Assembly: GCA_016295245.1 (NCBI GenBank)
Contig: JAEDLO010000084.1
Span: 1 to 6,824, forward strand
Reading direction: 5' to 3'
DNA from: Bacteroidales bacterium
GTDB lineage: Bacteria; Bacteroidota; Bacteroidia; Bacteroidales; UBA932
Length of the DNA stretch: 6,824 bases
The notes below the pieces were generated by a model, which was not told the DNA's origin, searched no databases, and saw only the letters and a program-made list of their open reading frames with translations. Positions 1-6,203 of the stretch are shown piece after piece (within the stretch, counting starts at the first letter, position 1; the number at the start of each line of letters is the position of its first letter). A program made the translations under genes and the position numbers.

Positions 1-89
1 CGGTAAACGATGGTATCCTTACCATTGATATACCGAAGGTGAAGGTCACTGAGAAGCAACCTGCCGTAAAGCAGATTGAGGTTCAGTAA
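1..89 (+). CDS. Hsp20/alpha-crystallin family small heat shock protein, C-terminal fragment
   Basis: This is the 3' end of a gene that begins outside the window; 28 complete codons and a TAA stop are visible. The peptide starts VNDGILTIDIPKVK, which matches the last strand of an alpha-crystallin domain (the pattern G-hydrophobic-L-T-hydrophobic-P), and ends in a short charged tail with KQIEVQ. The IEV triplet fits the C-terminal I/V-x-I/V anchor with which small heat shock proteins dock onto a neighbouring subunit during oligomer assembly. Members of this family are ATP-independent cytosolic holdases that keep unfolding proteins soluble. It lies on the opposite strand to everything else in the window, converges with ispF, and is followed 18 bases later by a strong hairpin terminator. 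The N-terminus, promoter and full length cannot be judged. The family assignment rests on a short but characteristic tail. Confidence 0.8.
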   Translation, partial: VNDGILTIDIPKVKVTEKQPAVKQIEVQ

Positions 90-107
90 TCAGGCTTAGT
101 ACAGATG

Positions 108-137
108 CCCGCCCGCCGGAAACGGTGGACGGGTTTT
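108..137 (+). terminator. Rho-independent terminator of the hsp20-like gene
   Basis: Left arm 108-118 pairs with right arm 123-133 to give an 11-position stem with one G-T wobble (115/126) and one C-A mismatch (112/129), closed by a GAAA loop (119-122) of the GNRA type. It is followed directly by TTTT at 134-137 and a further T run at 141-145. The stem is nearly all G-C, so this is a textbook intrinsic terminator for the plus-strand gene ending at 89. Read on the minus strand, the same stem is followed by CATCTGTACT and has no T tract, so it is not an obvious terminator for the converging ispF transcript. Confidence 0.88.
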
Positions 138-150
138 CTATTTTTGGGAA

Positions 151-627
151 TTATGATCTTTTCAATAAAACCACAGCCCATACCTCACAGCCCTCTTTCC
201 GGCCTACAAAACCCAGCTTTTCGGTGGTAGTCGCCTTGACGCTTATGCAAGCGACAGGAGTCCGGGTCACAGCGGCGAGAGTCTCCCTCATCGTAGAGAT
301 GAGCGGAGCGAGCTTGGGTGCCTGCAGGGCGATGGTGATGTCGGCATTGGCGATGCAATATCCTTCAGCCTCAACCCTTTCCATCACCTTTTTGAGCAGA
401 AGCTTGCTGTCAACCCCCTTCCACTCATCGCTGGTGTCGGGGAAAAGATGGCCTATGTCACCGAGGGCGAGAGCCCCCAAAAGAGCATCACAAAGGGCGT
501 GGATGGCGACATCGCCATCCGAATGGGCGACAAAACCCCTGTCCGAAGGGACCCTGACACCGCAGAGCCACATTGGCAGACCGTCCGCAATCGCGTGGAC
601 ATCGTAGCCTTGACCTATCCTGTACAT
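151..627 (-). CDS. ispF: 2-C-methyl-D-erythritol 2,4-cyclodiphosphate synthase
   Basis: IspF converts CDP-methylerythritol 2-phosphate to methylerythritol 2,4-cyclodiphosphate, releasing CMP, in the cytosolic MEP route to isopentenyl diphosphate. The protein has 158 residues, the usual family size. It opens with the signature RIGQGYDVH, supplying metal ligands D9 and H11. H43 in the AHSDGDVAIHALCDALLG segment is the third ligand, and H35 in the same segment matches the flexible-loop histidine of the E. coli enzyme. LGDIGHLFPDT follows at 55-65, and KATTTEKLGF at 131-140 is the diagnostic nucleotide-binding block near the C-terminus. No key residue is missing. The ATG lies 4 bases after the tsaC stop, so translation with tsaC is likely. 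It is the last gene of the minus-strand array and converges with the hsp20-like gene. Its presence suggests this organism makes isoprenoid precursors by the MEP pathway. Confidence 0.97.
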   Translation of the reverse strand: MYRIGQGYDVHAIADGLPMWLCGVRVPSDRGFVAHSDGDVAIHALCDALLGALALGDIGHLFPDTSDEWKGVDSKLLLKKVMERVEAEGYCIANADITIALQAPKLAPLISTMRETLAAVTRTPVACISVKATTTEKLGFVGRKEGCEVWAVVLLKRS

Positions 628-631
628 AGCG

Positions 632-1252
632 CTATGCCCTAATGATTTCCACCTGCCCGTCGAGGCCGAGCTTGATTATCTGGGAGGCGCGTCCCGTGCA
701 GTGGGCCGCAATAGCCTTCGGCACCACGTAATCAACGGCGTCACGCACTTCCGGGGCAATATCGTCGAAGGACTCCGGTGAAGGCTCGCCCGAGATGTTG
801 GCCGAGGTGCTCACGAGCGGACGGCGGAAGCGGCGGATGAGTTCGCGGCAGAACATTGCCGAGGACATCCTGCCGGCAACGGGACCCTGCTCGAGTTCCT
901 CCTCATCGACAAAAGGGATGCGGATGCCGACTGAGCCGTCTTCCGCCGTTACATTGTCGGCAAGGTACTGACCCTCCGGGTATATGATGGTCATCGGGCT
1001 GTCGTTGACCTCAACCAGGTCGATGGCAATCGAAGGAATCTGCTTCACGTGCTTGGCGACCATATCCAGGTCACAGGCCAGCAGGACGAGGGATTTGGCC
1101 TCGCTGCGCTTCTTGATCTTATAGACTTTGGCGACTGCCTCGGGGTTGGTTGCGTCGCAGCCTATGCCCCAGATGGTATCGGTCGGATAAAGGATTACGC
1201 CGCCCTCCTTGAGGACGTTGATTGCGTCGTTGATGATTTGCCTGTAGTCCAT
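632..1252 (-). CDS. tsaC: L-threonylcarbamoyladenylate synthase (TsaC/YrdC/Sua5 family)
   Basis: This enzyme makes threonylcarbamoyl-AMP from threonine, bicarbonate and ATP. The TsaD complex then transfers the group to A37 of ANN-decoding tRNAs to form t6A, which is needed for accurate decoding. The 206 residues form a single YrdC domain without the extra C-terminal Sua5 domain. Visible family blocks are YPTDTIWGIG (22-31), the basic KIKKRSEAKS stretch (45-54), SVGIRIP (107-113) and STSANISGEP (148-157), followed by the usual C-terminal strand ending VEIIRA. Compared with the shorter form I remember from Bacteroidales (about 187 residues), there seem to be about 19 extra, partly acidic residues between SVGIRIP and FCRELIRRF. 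The ATG shares one base with the stop of the rhomboid gene (TGATG), which favours translational coupling. No Shine-Dalgarno sequence is evident. Confidence 0.94.
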   Translation of the reverse strand: MDYRQIINDAINVLKEGGVILYPTDTIWGIGCDATNPEAVAKVYKIKKRSEAKSLVLLACDLDMVAKHVKQIPSIAIDLVEVNDSPMTIIYPEGQYLADNVTAEDGSVGIRIPFVDEEELEQGPVAGRMSSAMFCRELIRRFRRPLVSTSANISGEPSPESFDDIAPEVRDAVDYVVPKAIAAHCTGRASQIIKLGLDGQVEIIRA

Positions 1253-1968
1253 CAGAATAATCTGTCTTTGTCGAAGAGGATGTGACGGCGCCTCCAGAAG
1301 AGGATAAGGAGCCAGCCGAGGAGCATACCGCCGAGGTGGGCGAAGTGGGCAACGCCGTCAACCCAGCCTGAGATACCGGTGAGGAGTTCGATGGCGGCGA
1401 AAATGGCAACCATCCACTTGGCGCTCAGGGTCACAGGCGGGAAGAGGAGGGTCATCCTCGACTCCGGGAAGAGCATTGCATAGCCGATGAGCACGCCGTA
1501 GATGGCGCCTGAGGCACCCACGGTAGGGGTCAGCCTTATCTGGTTGATGGCAGCGAAAGCGCTTGCAGAGCCTTCAGCGGCCGCCTCCATATACGAGAGC
1601 ATCTGAAGATGCTGGGTGCCGAGATGGAGTCCGACGGCCCCCAGACCGCATATGAAATAGAAAACAAGGAACTTCTTCCCTCCGATTATCCTCTCCACCA
1701 CGGAACCGAAGATTACCAGGGTGTACATATTGAAGAGAATATGCCAGAAACCGCCGTGCATAAACATATGGGTGATTACCTGCCACCAGTGGAAATATGG
1801 TGAGCTCGGATAGAAGAGGGCGAAGGTACTTGTCATCAGATGTCTGTTGACAAGGGTGAAAACAAAGATGATAACGTTGATTATCAAGAGGTTGCGGGTT
1901 ACTTTCGGGATATTTGAAAGGAAGCCGCCGCCTGAGTTGTTGTCGTTTCCGTAGTAGTAATATGACAT
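1252..1968 (-). CDS. Rhomboid family intramembrane serine protease
   Basis: Rhomboids cleave transmembrane segments of membrane proteins within the inner membrane using a Ser-His dyad. The 238-residue protein shows about six hydrophobic segments: roughly 27-41, 72-90, 98-116, 151-168, 184-199 and 206-226. WHILFN (75-80) provides H76 and N80 at the spacing of the GlpG oxyanion residues H150 and N154. GASGAIYG (151-158) gives nucleophile S153, and VAHFAHLGGMLLG (206-218) gives the general base, most likely H211 in the AHLGG motif. The catalytic set is complete, so it should be active. The N-terminus is a short low-complexity tail rich in Tyr, Asn and Gly (YYYYGNDNNSGGG), presumably cytoplasmic; a basic RRR at 226-228 follows the last helix. 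It starts 3 bases after the mutL stop and overlaps tsaC by one base. The substrate is unknown. A rhomboid gene beside mutL is an arrangement I recall from Bacteroidota. Confidence 0.93.
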   Translation of the reverse strand: MSYYYYGNDNNSGGGFLSNIPKVTRNLLIINVIIFVFTLVNRHLMTSTFALFYPSSPYFHWWQVITHMFMHGGFWHILFNMYTLVIFGSVVERIIGGKKFLVFYFICGLGAVGLHLGTQHLQMLSYMEAAAEGSASAFAAINQIRLTPTVGASGAIYGVLIGYAMLFPESRMTLLFPPVTLSAKWMVAIFAAIELLTGISGWVDGVAHFAHLGGMLLGWLLILFWRRRHILFDKDRLF

Positions 1969-1971
1969 AAT

Positions 1972-3777
1972 TTAGAATCGTTTGTCGAGTTCGTCCAAAG
2001 TAATGATGCTGACAATCTTATGTCCGTCAGATGTAAACTCGGCGTTGTCACATGCAAAAAGCGTGTCAATGAGCTGCTGCGCCTCGAGCTGCGAGCCCGG
2101 CCTTTCGGGGCCTGAGCAGCCTGCAAGGGCGATTTTCTCAGCCATTCGCTGCTTCATCAGTTCCGGCAGAACTTTGCCTGACTCTGACAAAATGGCGCTG
2201 AGTTCCTCTACCAGGCGGGCAGGGTCAGTGCAGGAGTCGCTGAAGCCCTGGGGTACGCCGCTGATTGTGACGCTGTCGCCTTCGATGCTCAGCTGGAAGC
2301 CTATGCGCTCGAGCAGGGCGGCATTCTGCTCAAAGAGCAGCGCCCCCTGGACACCCACCTGTACAGGGGAGGTAAAGAGCAGGGCTTGCGTTGTGACGAC
2401 TTCGTCCGACAGGGAGCGGAGCGTCTGTTCGTATAGGATGCGCTGTCGGGCGCGGCGGATGTTGACCAGCATCATCCCGGATGCGGACGGAGTGACAATG
2501 TACTTGCCGACCACAATCATCGTGCGCCTTACGCTCAGGCCTTCCTGCTCGAAAAGCTTGCCGTAGTCCTGGCTTGAGGCCACAAAGCCGCGGGTTGCGT
2601 AAGAGCCCTGCGGGGCAGCGAGAGGAGTGCGGGGTATTTCGACGCCACCGGAAGGAGTGGTGTCAAAGGGATTGTAATCCGGGTCGATTTCGTGTTCGGG
2701 CATCGAGACGGGACCGCGGTACTCCTCAAAGCTGCTGCCCAGCTGGGGGAGCTGCGGGCCGGTTTCGAAATCCAGGGAAGCGCCGAAACTGTTGCGCCCG
2801 ATGGTCTCCCTGACGGAGGCCATCAGGACCTGGAAAAGCAGGCTGTCGTCCTCGAACTTGACTTCTGTCTTGGTCGGGTGGATATTGATGTCGACCGACT
2901 GCGGGTCCATCTCAAGGAAGATGAAATAGGACGGGGTCAGTCCGTCAGGGATTATCTCCTCATAGGCAGTCATCACGGCTTTGTGGAGATAAGGGCTTCT
3001 GAAATAGCGTCCGTTGACGAAGAAGAACTGGTTGCCGAGGGTCTTGCGCGCTGCCTGAGGACGGCCGATATAGCCGTGTATCTTGACGAGCGAAGTCTCG
3101 GTGTCGATATCTACAAGATCTCCTACAACGTTTCCGCCGAGGAGGTCCAGAAGTCTGAATTTGAGGGATTTGGCCGGCTTGAGCTGAAACAGGTCGCGTC
3201 CGTTGGAGCTGAGGCTGAAGGCTATCTCAGGCCGGGTGAGGGCTACGCGGGTGAACTCTTCGATGATGTGCTTGAGCTCGACATTGTCGGATTTGAGGAA
3301 CTTGCGCCTTGCAGGGGTGTTGCAGAAGAGGTTGCGCACCTGAAAGTTGGATCCCTTAGGGCAGGCGACGGACGCGGTGCGGGTCTGGCCGTTGAGTCCG
3401 AGCTTGACCTCGACCCCCGTGCTGTCTTTTTCGCGGCGGGTCTTGAGGCTCACCTCGCTGACTGCGGCAATACTGGCAAGCGCCTCCCCGCGGAAGCCGT
3501 AACTGAGGATGGAATTAAGGTCTTCGGCCTCGGCAATCTTGGATGTTGCGTGGCGCTCGAAGCACAGGACTGCATCCGAAGGACTCATTCCGCAGCCGTC
3601 ATCAATCACCTGAATCAGGGTACGTCCGGCATCGGCGATAATGACGCTGACTTTGGTGGACTGCGCATCAACTGCGTTCTCCATCAATTCCTTAACCACG
3701 GAAGAAGGCCTCTGGACGACCTCTCCGGCTGCAATCATATTTGCCAGCTGGGCAGGCAGAACCTTGAGAACACCCAT
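1972..3777 (-). CDS. mutL: DNA mismatch repair protein MutL
   Basis: MutL is the ATP-driven matchmaker that links mismatch recognition by MutS to strand incision and removal. The 601 residues include a complete GHKL ATPase: VKELMENAVDA with general base E30 and Mg-binding N34, DDGCGM (59-64), RHATSK (75-80), GFRGEAL (94-100) and NTPARRKFL (153-161). The second lobe has NIHPTKTEVKF (298-308), whose K303 matches the conserved ATP-contacting lysine. A proline- and acid-rich linker (about 335-410) leads to a C-terminal dimerisation domain starting near VVGKYIVTP (422-430). The endonuclease signature DQHA-x2-E-x4-E appears as NIRRARQRILYE (439-450), with D to N, H to R and the first E to Q, and the other C-terminal metal-site motifs are also unrecognisable. 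ATPase and dimer functions look intact while nicking activity is doubtful. The ATG is 3 bases after the stop of the small membrane protein gene. Confidence 0.96.
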   Translation of the reverse strand: MGVLKVLPAQLANMIAAGEVVQRPSSVVKELMENAVDAQSTKVSVIIADAGRTLIQVIDDGCGMSPSDAVLCFERHATSKIAEAEDLNSILSYGFRGEALASIAAVSEVSLKTRREKDSTGVEVKLGLNGQTRTASVACPKGSNFQVRNLFCNTPARRKFLKSDNVELKHIIEEFTRVALTRPEIAFSLSSNGRDLFQLKPAKSLKFRLLDLLGGNVVGDLVDIDTETSLVKIHGYIGRPQAARKTLGNQFFFVNGRYFRSPYLHKAVMTAYEEIIPDGLTPSYFIFLEMDPQSVDINIHPTKTEVKFEDDSLLFQVLMASVRETIGRNSFGASLDFETGPQLPQLGSSFEEYRGPVSMPEHEIDPDYNPFDTTPSGGVEIPRTPLAAPQGSYATRGFVASSQDYGKLFEQEGLSVRRTMIVVGKYIVTPSASGMMLVNIRRARQRILYEQTLRSLSDEVVTTQALLFTSPVQVGVQGALLFEQNAALLERIGFQLSIEGDSVTISGVPQGFSDSCTDPARLVEELSAILSESGKVLPELMKQRMAEKIALAGCSGPERPGSQLEAQQLIDTLFACDNAEFTSDGHKIVSIITLDELDKRF

Positions 3778-3780
3778 CGT

Positions 3781-4083
3781 CTAAAGCATCGAATAGAACT
3801 TCGCGATGAAATAGAGCACGACGAAAATCAGAATGAGCGTAATGATGCCGATTATCGTCTGGGCGCGGCGCATAGGGGTTCTCGTGCGCTGGTAGTTACC
3901 GTCACGGAAAGAGCCCTTGATGTAGGATCCGGGCACGTATGTGCCGTCTTTCTTTTCCTTGTCGACAGAGCCGTCAACGGCGCCGAACTTGCGCTTGCGC
4001 TCCTCTTCTTCGGGATTGTAATAAATCGGCTTGTAGTTGAAAACGCGGTGCTCATTGTCACCGAACATATTGAAATAACCCAT
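3781..4083 (-). CDS. Conserved small single-pass membrane protein of unknown function
   Basis: I can assign no function. From the ATG at 4083 the product has 100 residues. It contains a soluble part with HRVFNYKPIYYNPEEEERKRKF near residues 12-33, a polar Gly/Lys/Tyr-rich middle, a basic RTRTPMRRAQ patch (67-76) and one C-terminal hydrophobic helix (about 76-94, IIGIITLILIFVVLYFIA) ending in a few residues. There is no N-terminal signal, so a tail-anchored topology with the charged part in the cytoplasm is likely (positive-inside rule). I recall similar short FNYxPxYYxPE proteins in Bacteroidota genomes, sometimes carrying implausible names, but cannot verify this here. An in-frame TTG at 4092, 2 bases after the rsmE stop, would add MQS. 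I prefer the ATG because TTG starts are uncommon. A later ATG at 4068 would still keep the motif. It lies tightly between rsmE and mutL. Confidence 0.82.
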   Translation of the reverse strand: MGYFNMFGDNEHRVFNYKPIYYNPEEEERKRKFGAVDGSVDKEKKDGTYVPGSYIKGSFRDGNYQRTRTPMRRAQTIIGIITLILIFVVLYFIAKFYSML

Positions 4084-4094
4084 AGACTGCAAAA

Positions 4095-4823
4095 TTAAGC
4101 ATTTTTCAGGATTTCAAGATATACGGCCGTGGTGGCCACCAGGGCAGCGCTTTCCGTGCGCAGGCGCGACTCCCCAAGGTGAATGCTCTTCCAGCCCTTC
4201 GATAGGGCAAGCTCCACCTCCGAAGGGGAGAAATCCCCCTCAGGGCCTATCAGGATGCAGATTTCCCCGCCGCGTGCACCTTCAAGCGCGGAGGACACCC
4301 CCTCGCGCGGGAGGCTTTCAAGCTCGTGGCAGTGGCATATGAGCTTCAATGCCCCTTCCGGCGCCCCTTCGATGAACTCGCTTACGCTGCAGGCGGGCAG
4401 AATCCGGGGCACGGCGCCCTTGAGGGACTGCTTGGCGGCGGAGAGGACTATGCGCTCGAGGCGCTCGGTCTTGACCACACGGCGCTCGCTCCTCTCCCCG
4501 ATGACGGGGACAATGCTGTCCACGCCGATTTCGGTGGCCTTCTCAGCGAACCACTCGTAGCGGTCCATATTCTTTGTCGGGCAGACCGCCATCGTCAGGC
4601 GGTAAGGGTGGGCGCCGAACGAGGGCTGGACGCTCTCAATCCGCGCCACGGCCTGCTTGGGATCAGCCTCCAGCAGGGTGCAGGTGTAGAGCGAGCCGTT
4701 GCCGTCGATGATGCTCAGGCTGTCCCCCGCGCGGTGGCGGAGCACCTTCACGCAGTGTCCCGATTCTTCACGGTCCAGCCTTACCAGGGAGCCCTCTATG
4801 TTGTTTGACCAGAAAAGTTCCAT
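4095..4823 (-). CDS. rsmE: 16S rRNA (uracil-1498-N3)-methyltransferase
   Basis: RsmE transfers a methyl group from S-adenosylmethionine to N3 of U1498 in 16S rRNA, acting on the assembled 30S subunit near the decoding site. The 242 residues match the family length. An N-terminal PUA-like part contains HCVKVLRHRAGD (23-34). The C-terminal SPOUT (trefoil-knot) part contains WFAEKATEIGVD (91-102), GPEGDFSPSEV (193-203), which forms part of the SAM site, and LGESRLRTESAALVA (216-230), the knot loop that ends the cofactor pocket. All expected blocks are present and in order. Its ATG follows the radA TAA stop directly with no bases between, so the two genes are almost certainly translated from one message. 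There is no Shine-Dalgarno sequence; the start lies in the AT-rich context CAGATAAATG. Confidence 0.96.
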   Translation of the reverse strand: MELFWSNNIEGSLVRLDREESGHCVKVLRHRAGDSLSIIDGNGSLYTCTLLEADPKQAVARIESVQPSFGAHPYRLTMAVCPTKNMDRYEWFAEKATEIGVDSIVPVIGERSERRVVKTERLERIVLSAAKQSLKGAVPRILPACSVSEFIEGAPEGALKLICHCHELESLPREGVSSALEGARGGEICILIGPEGDFSPSEVELALSKGWKSIHLGESRLRTESAALVATTAVYLEILKNA

Positions 4824-6188
4824 TTATCTGAAAAGAGCCTTTACAAGCGACGGAATATCCGCCACTTTTACTATCCTGATGCCTTCCGGTGGGTTTTCCA
4901 CAGACGAGAAGGACGAGATATAGATGGTTTTGAAGCCAAGTCGCGCGGCCTCCTGGATGCGCCTGTCGGTCTGGTTGACAGGGCGGATTTCGCCGCTCAG
5001 GCCCACCTCGGCGGCGAAACACAGGTCGGGCGGAATGCAGAGGTCGAAGTTGGAGGAGAGCACTGCGCAGACCACCGCCAGGTCGCAGGACGGGTCGTTG
5101 ACCCTCAGGCCTCCCGCCATATTCAGGAAGACATCCTTGGCGCTCAGGTGGAAGCCTGCGCGTTTCTCCAGCACGGCGAGCAGCATATTCAGGCGCCTGA
5201 CATCGCAGCCCGTGGCGCTTCTCTGGGCTGTGCCGTAAACGGCCGAGCTGACAAGGGCCTGCACCTCGAAGAGCAGGGGGCGGGTGCCGTCAAGCGTGGA
5301 TGCCACGGCGATGCCGCTCAGGCCATCCCCGTGCATAGGGATGAGCATCTGCGAAGGGTTGGCGACCTCCCGCAGGCCGTTTCCGGTCATCTCAAAGACC
5401 GCCAGCTCGCTGGTGGAGCCGAAGCGGTTCTTGATGCTGCGCAGTATCCTGTAGGCGCCTCGGTTCTCGCCCTCGAACTGCAGGACGACGTCCACGATGT
5501 GCTCGAGTATCTTCGGGCCGGCGATGTAGCCGTCCTTGGTGATGTGGCCGATGAGAATGACTGGCACCCCGCTCTGCTTTGCGAAGCGCAGAAGGCAGGC
5601 GGCGACTTCCTTTATCTGGCTGACCGAGCCGGGGGCCGACTCGACATTGGAGGAGAACATCGTCTGGACAGAGTCCACTATCATCAGGTCAGGGCGCATC
5701 TTGGAAGCCGCCTCGATGATGTCCTCGATGCAGGTCTCGCAGAAGATGAAGCAGTCTTCGGTATTGCTGCCCAGCCTGTTGGCACGCATCTTGACCTGGG
5801 CGGCGCTTTCCTCGCCGGTCACGTAAAGGGTTTTCAGACCCTTGGCGCACAGGGGTATCTGGAGGCTGAGAGTGGATTTGCCTATGCCCGGTTCGCCGCC
5901 GATGAGCACGAGCGAGCCCGGCACGATGCCGCCTCCCAGCAGCCTGTCCACCTCGGTCATTCCGAGGGAAGATCGCTCACCCGAAATGCAGCTGATGCCG
6001 CTCAGGGCCTCGGGGCTGCGACGCTCGGAGACAGCTGTCCCCGAACTGCGGGACGCGTTTCCCTTCGGGGCCGCGGGGGCCTCGACCATCGTGTTCCATT
6101 CGCCACAGGCGGGGCAGCGCCCCATCCATTTCGCGCTCTCGTTGCCGCAGGAACTGCAGTACCAAAGCGTCTTGGTCTTTGATGCCAT
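4824..6188 (-). CDS. radA: DNA repair protein RadA (Sms)
   Basis: RadA is a RecA-related ATPase and DnaB-like branch-migrating helicase that extends and resolves recombination intermediates together with RecA. The 454 residues are typical. An N-terminal C4 zinc finger uses C11, C14, C25 and C28 (CSSC and CPAC, with KWMGR between). A low-complexity Ala/Ser linker leads to the ATPase core with Walker A GGEPGIGKST (97-106), Walker B LMIVDSVQ (168-175) and the RadA-specific KNRFG (253-257). The C-terminal Lon-like domain includes KDVFLNMAGGLRVNDPSCDL (351-370) and EVGLSGEIRPV (394-404). This domain normally lacks protease activity in RadA and serves as a DNA-binding ring scaffold. Nothing essential is missing. 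It follows the phosphoesterase gene after 15 bases, the widest gap in the array, and abuts rsmE. I see no promoter in that gap. Confidence 0.98.
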   Translation of the reverse strand: MASKTKTLWYCSSCGNESAKWMGRCPACGEWNTMVEAPAAPKGNASRSSGTAVSERRSPEALSGISCISGERSSLGMTEVDRLLGGGIVPGSLVLIGGEPGIGKSTLSLQIPLCAKGLKTLYVTGEESAAQVKMRANRLGSNTEDCFIFCETCIEDIIEAASKMRPDLMIVDSVQTMFSSNVESAPGSVSQIKEVAACLLRFAKQSGVPVILIGHITKDGYIAGPKILEHIVDVVLQFEGENRGAYRILRSIKNRFGSTSELAVFEMTGNGLREVANPSQMLIPMHGDGLSGIAVASTLDGTRPLLFEVQALVSSAVYGTAQRSATGCDVRRLNMLLAVLEKRAGFHLSAKDVFLNMAGGLRVNDPSCDLAVVCAVLSSNFDLCIPPDLCFAAEVGLSGEIRPVNQTDRRIQEAARLGFKTIYISSFSSVENPPEGIRIVKVADIPSLVKALFR

Positions 6189-6203
6189 TTATCTGTAAAT
6201 CAA

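Noticed and set aside
125..607. Plus-strand open frame of 160 codons opposite ispF
   Set aside because: It overlaps ispF almost fully, begins inside the terminator hairpin and has no recognisable domain. The ispF reading is certain.
1926..1968. Tyr/Asn/Gly-rich start of the rhomboid protein as a repeat or frameshift artefact
   Set aside because: The frame is continuous with the mature rhomboid sequence, the ATG is 3 bases after the mutL stop, and short polar tails before the first helix are common in this family.
4090..4092. TTG as the start of the small membrane protein
   Set aside because: The ATG 9 bases downstream keeps the whole conserved-looking region and is a far more common start. 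TTG remains possible because it sits 2 bases after the rsmE stop, but nothing in the sequence favours it.
2692..4098. Long plus-strand open frame of 468 codons opposite mutL and the small membrane protein gene
   Set aside because: It lies entirely antisense to mutL, which has full motif support, and its translation shows no recognisable domain and a skewed composition rich in Gly, Asp, Glu, Leu and Arg. Long antisense frames are expected in GC-rich genes with strong third-position bias.
5148..6182. Plus-strand open frame of 344 codons opposite radA
   Set aside because: It is antisense to a radA with every family motif. The predicted product is Ala/Gly/His/Asp-rich without membrane segments or known motifs, so it is a codon-bias shadow.
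6189..6203. Possible internal promoter between the phosphoesterase gene and radA
   Set aside because: The 15-base AT-rich gap is too short for a full promoter, and I see no convincing Bacteroidota-type TAnnTTTG element at a suitable spacing.
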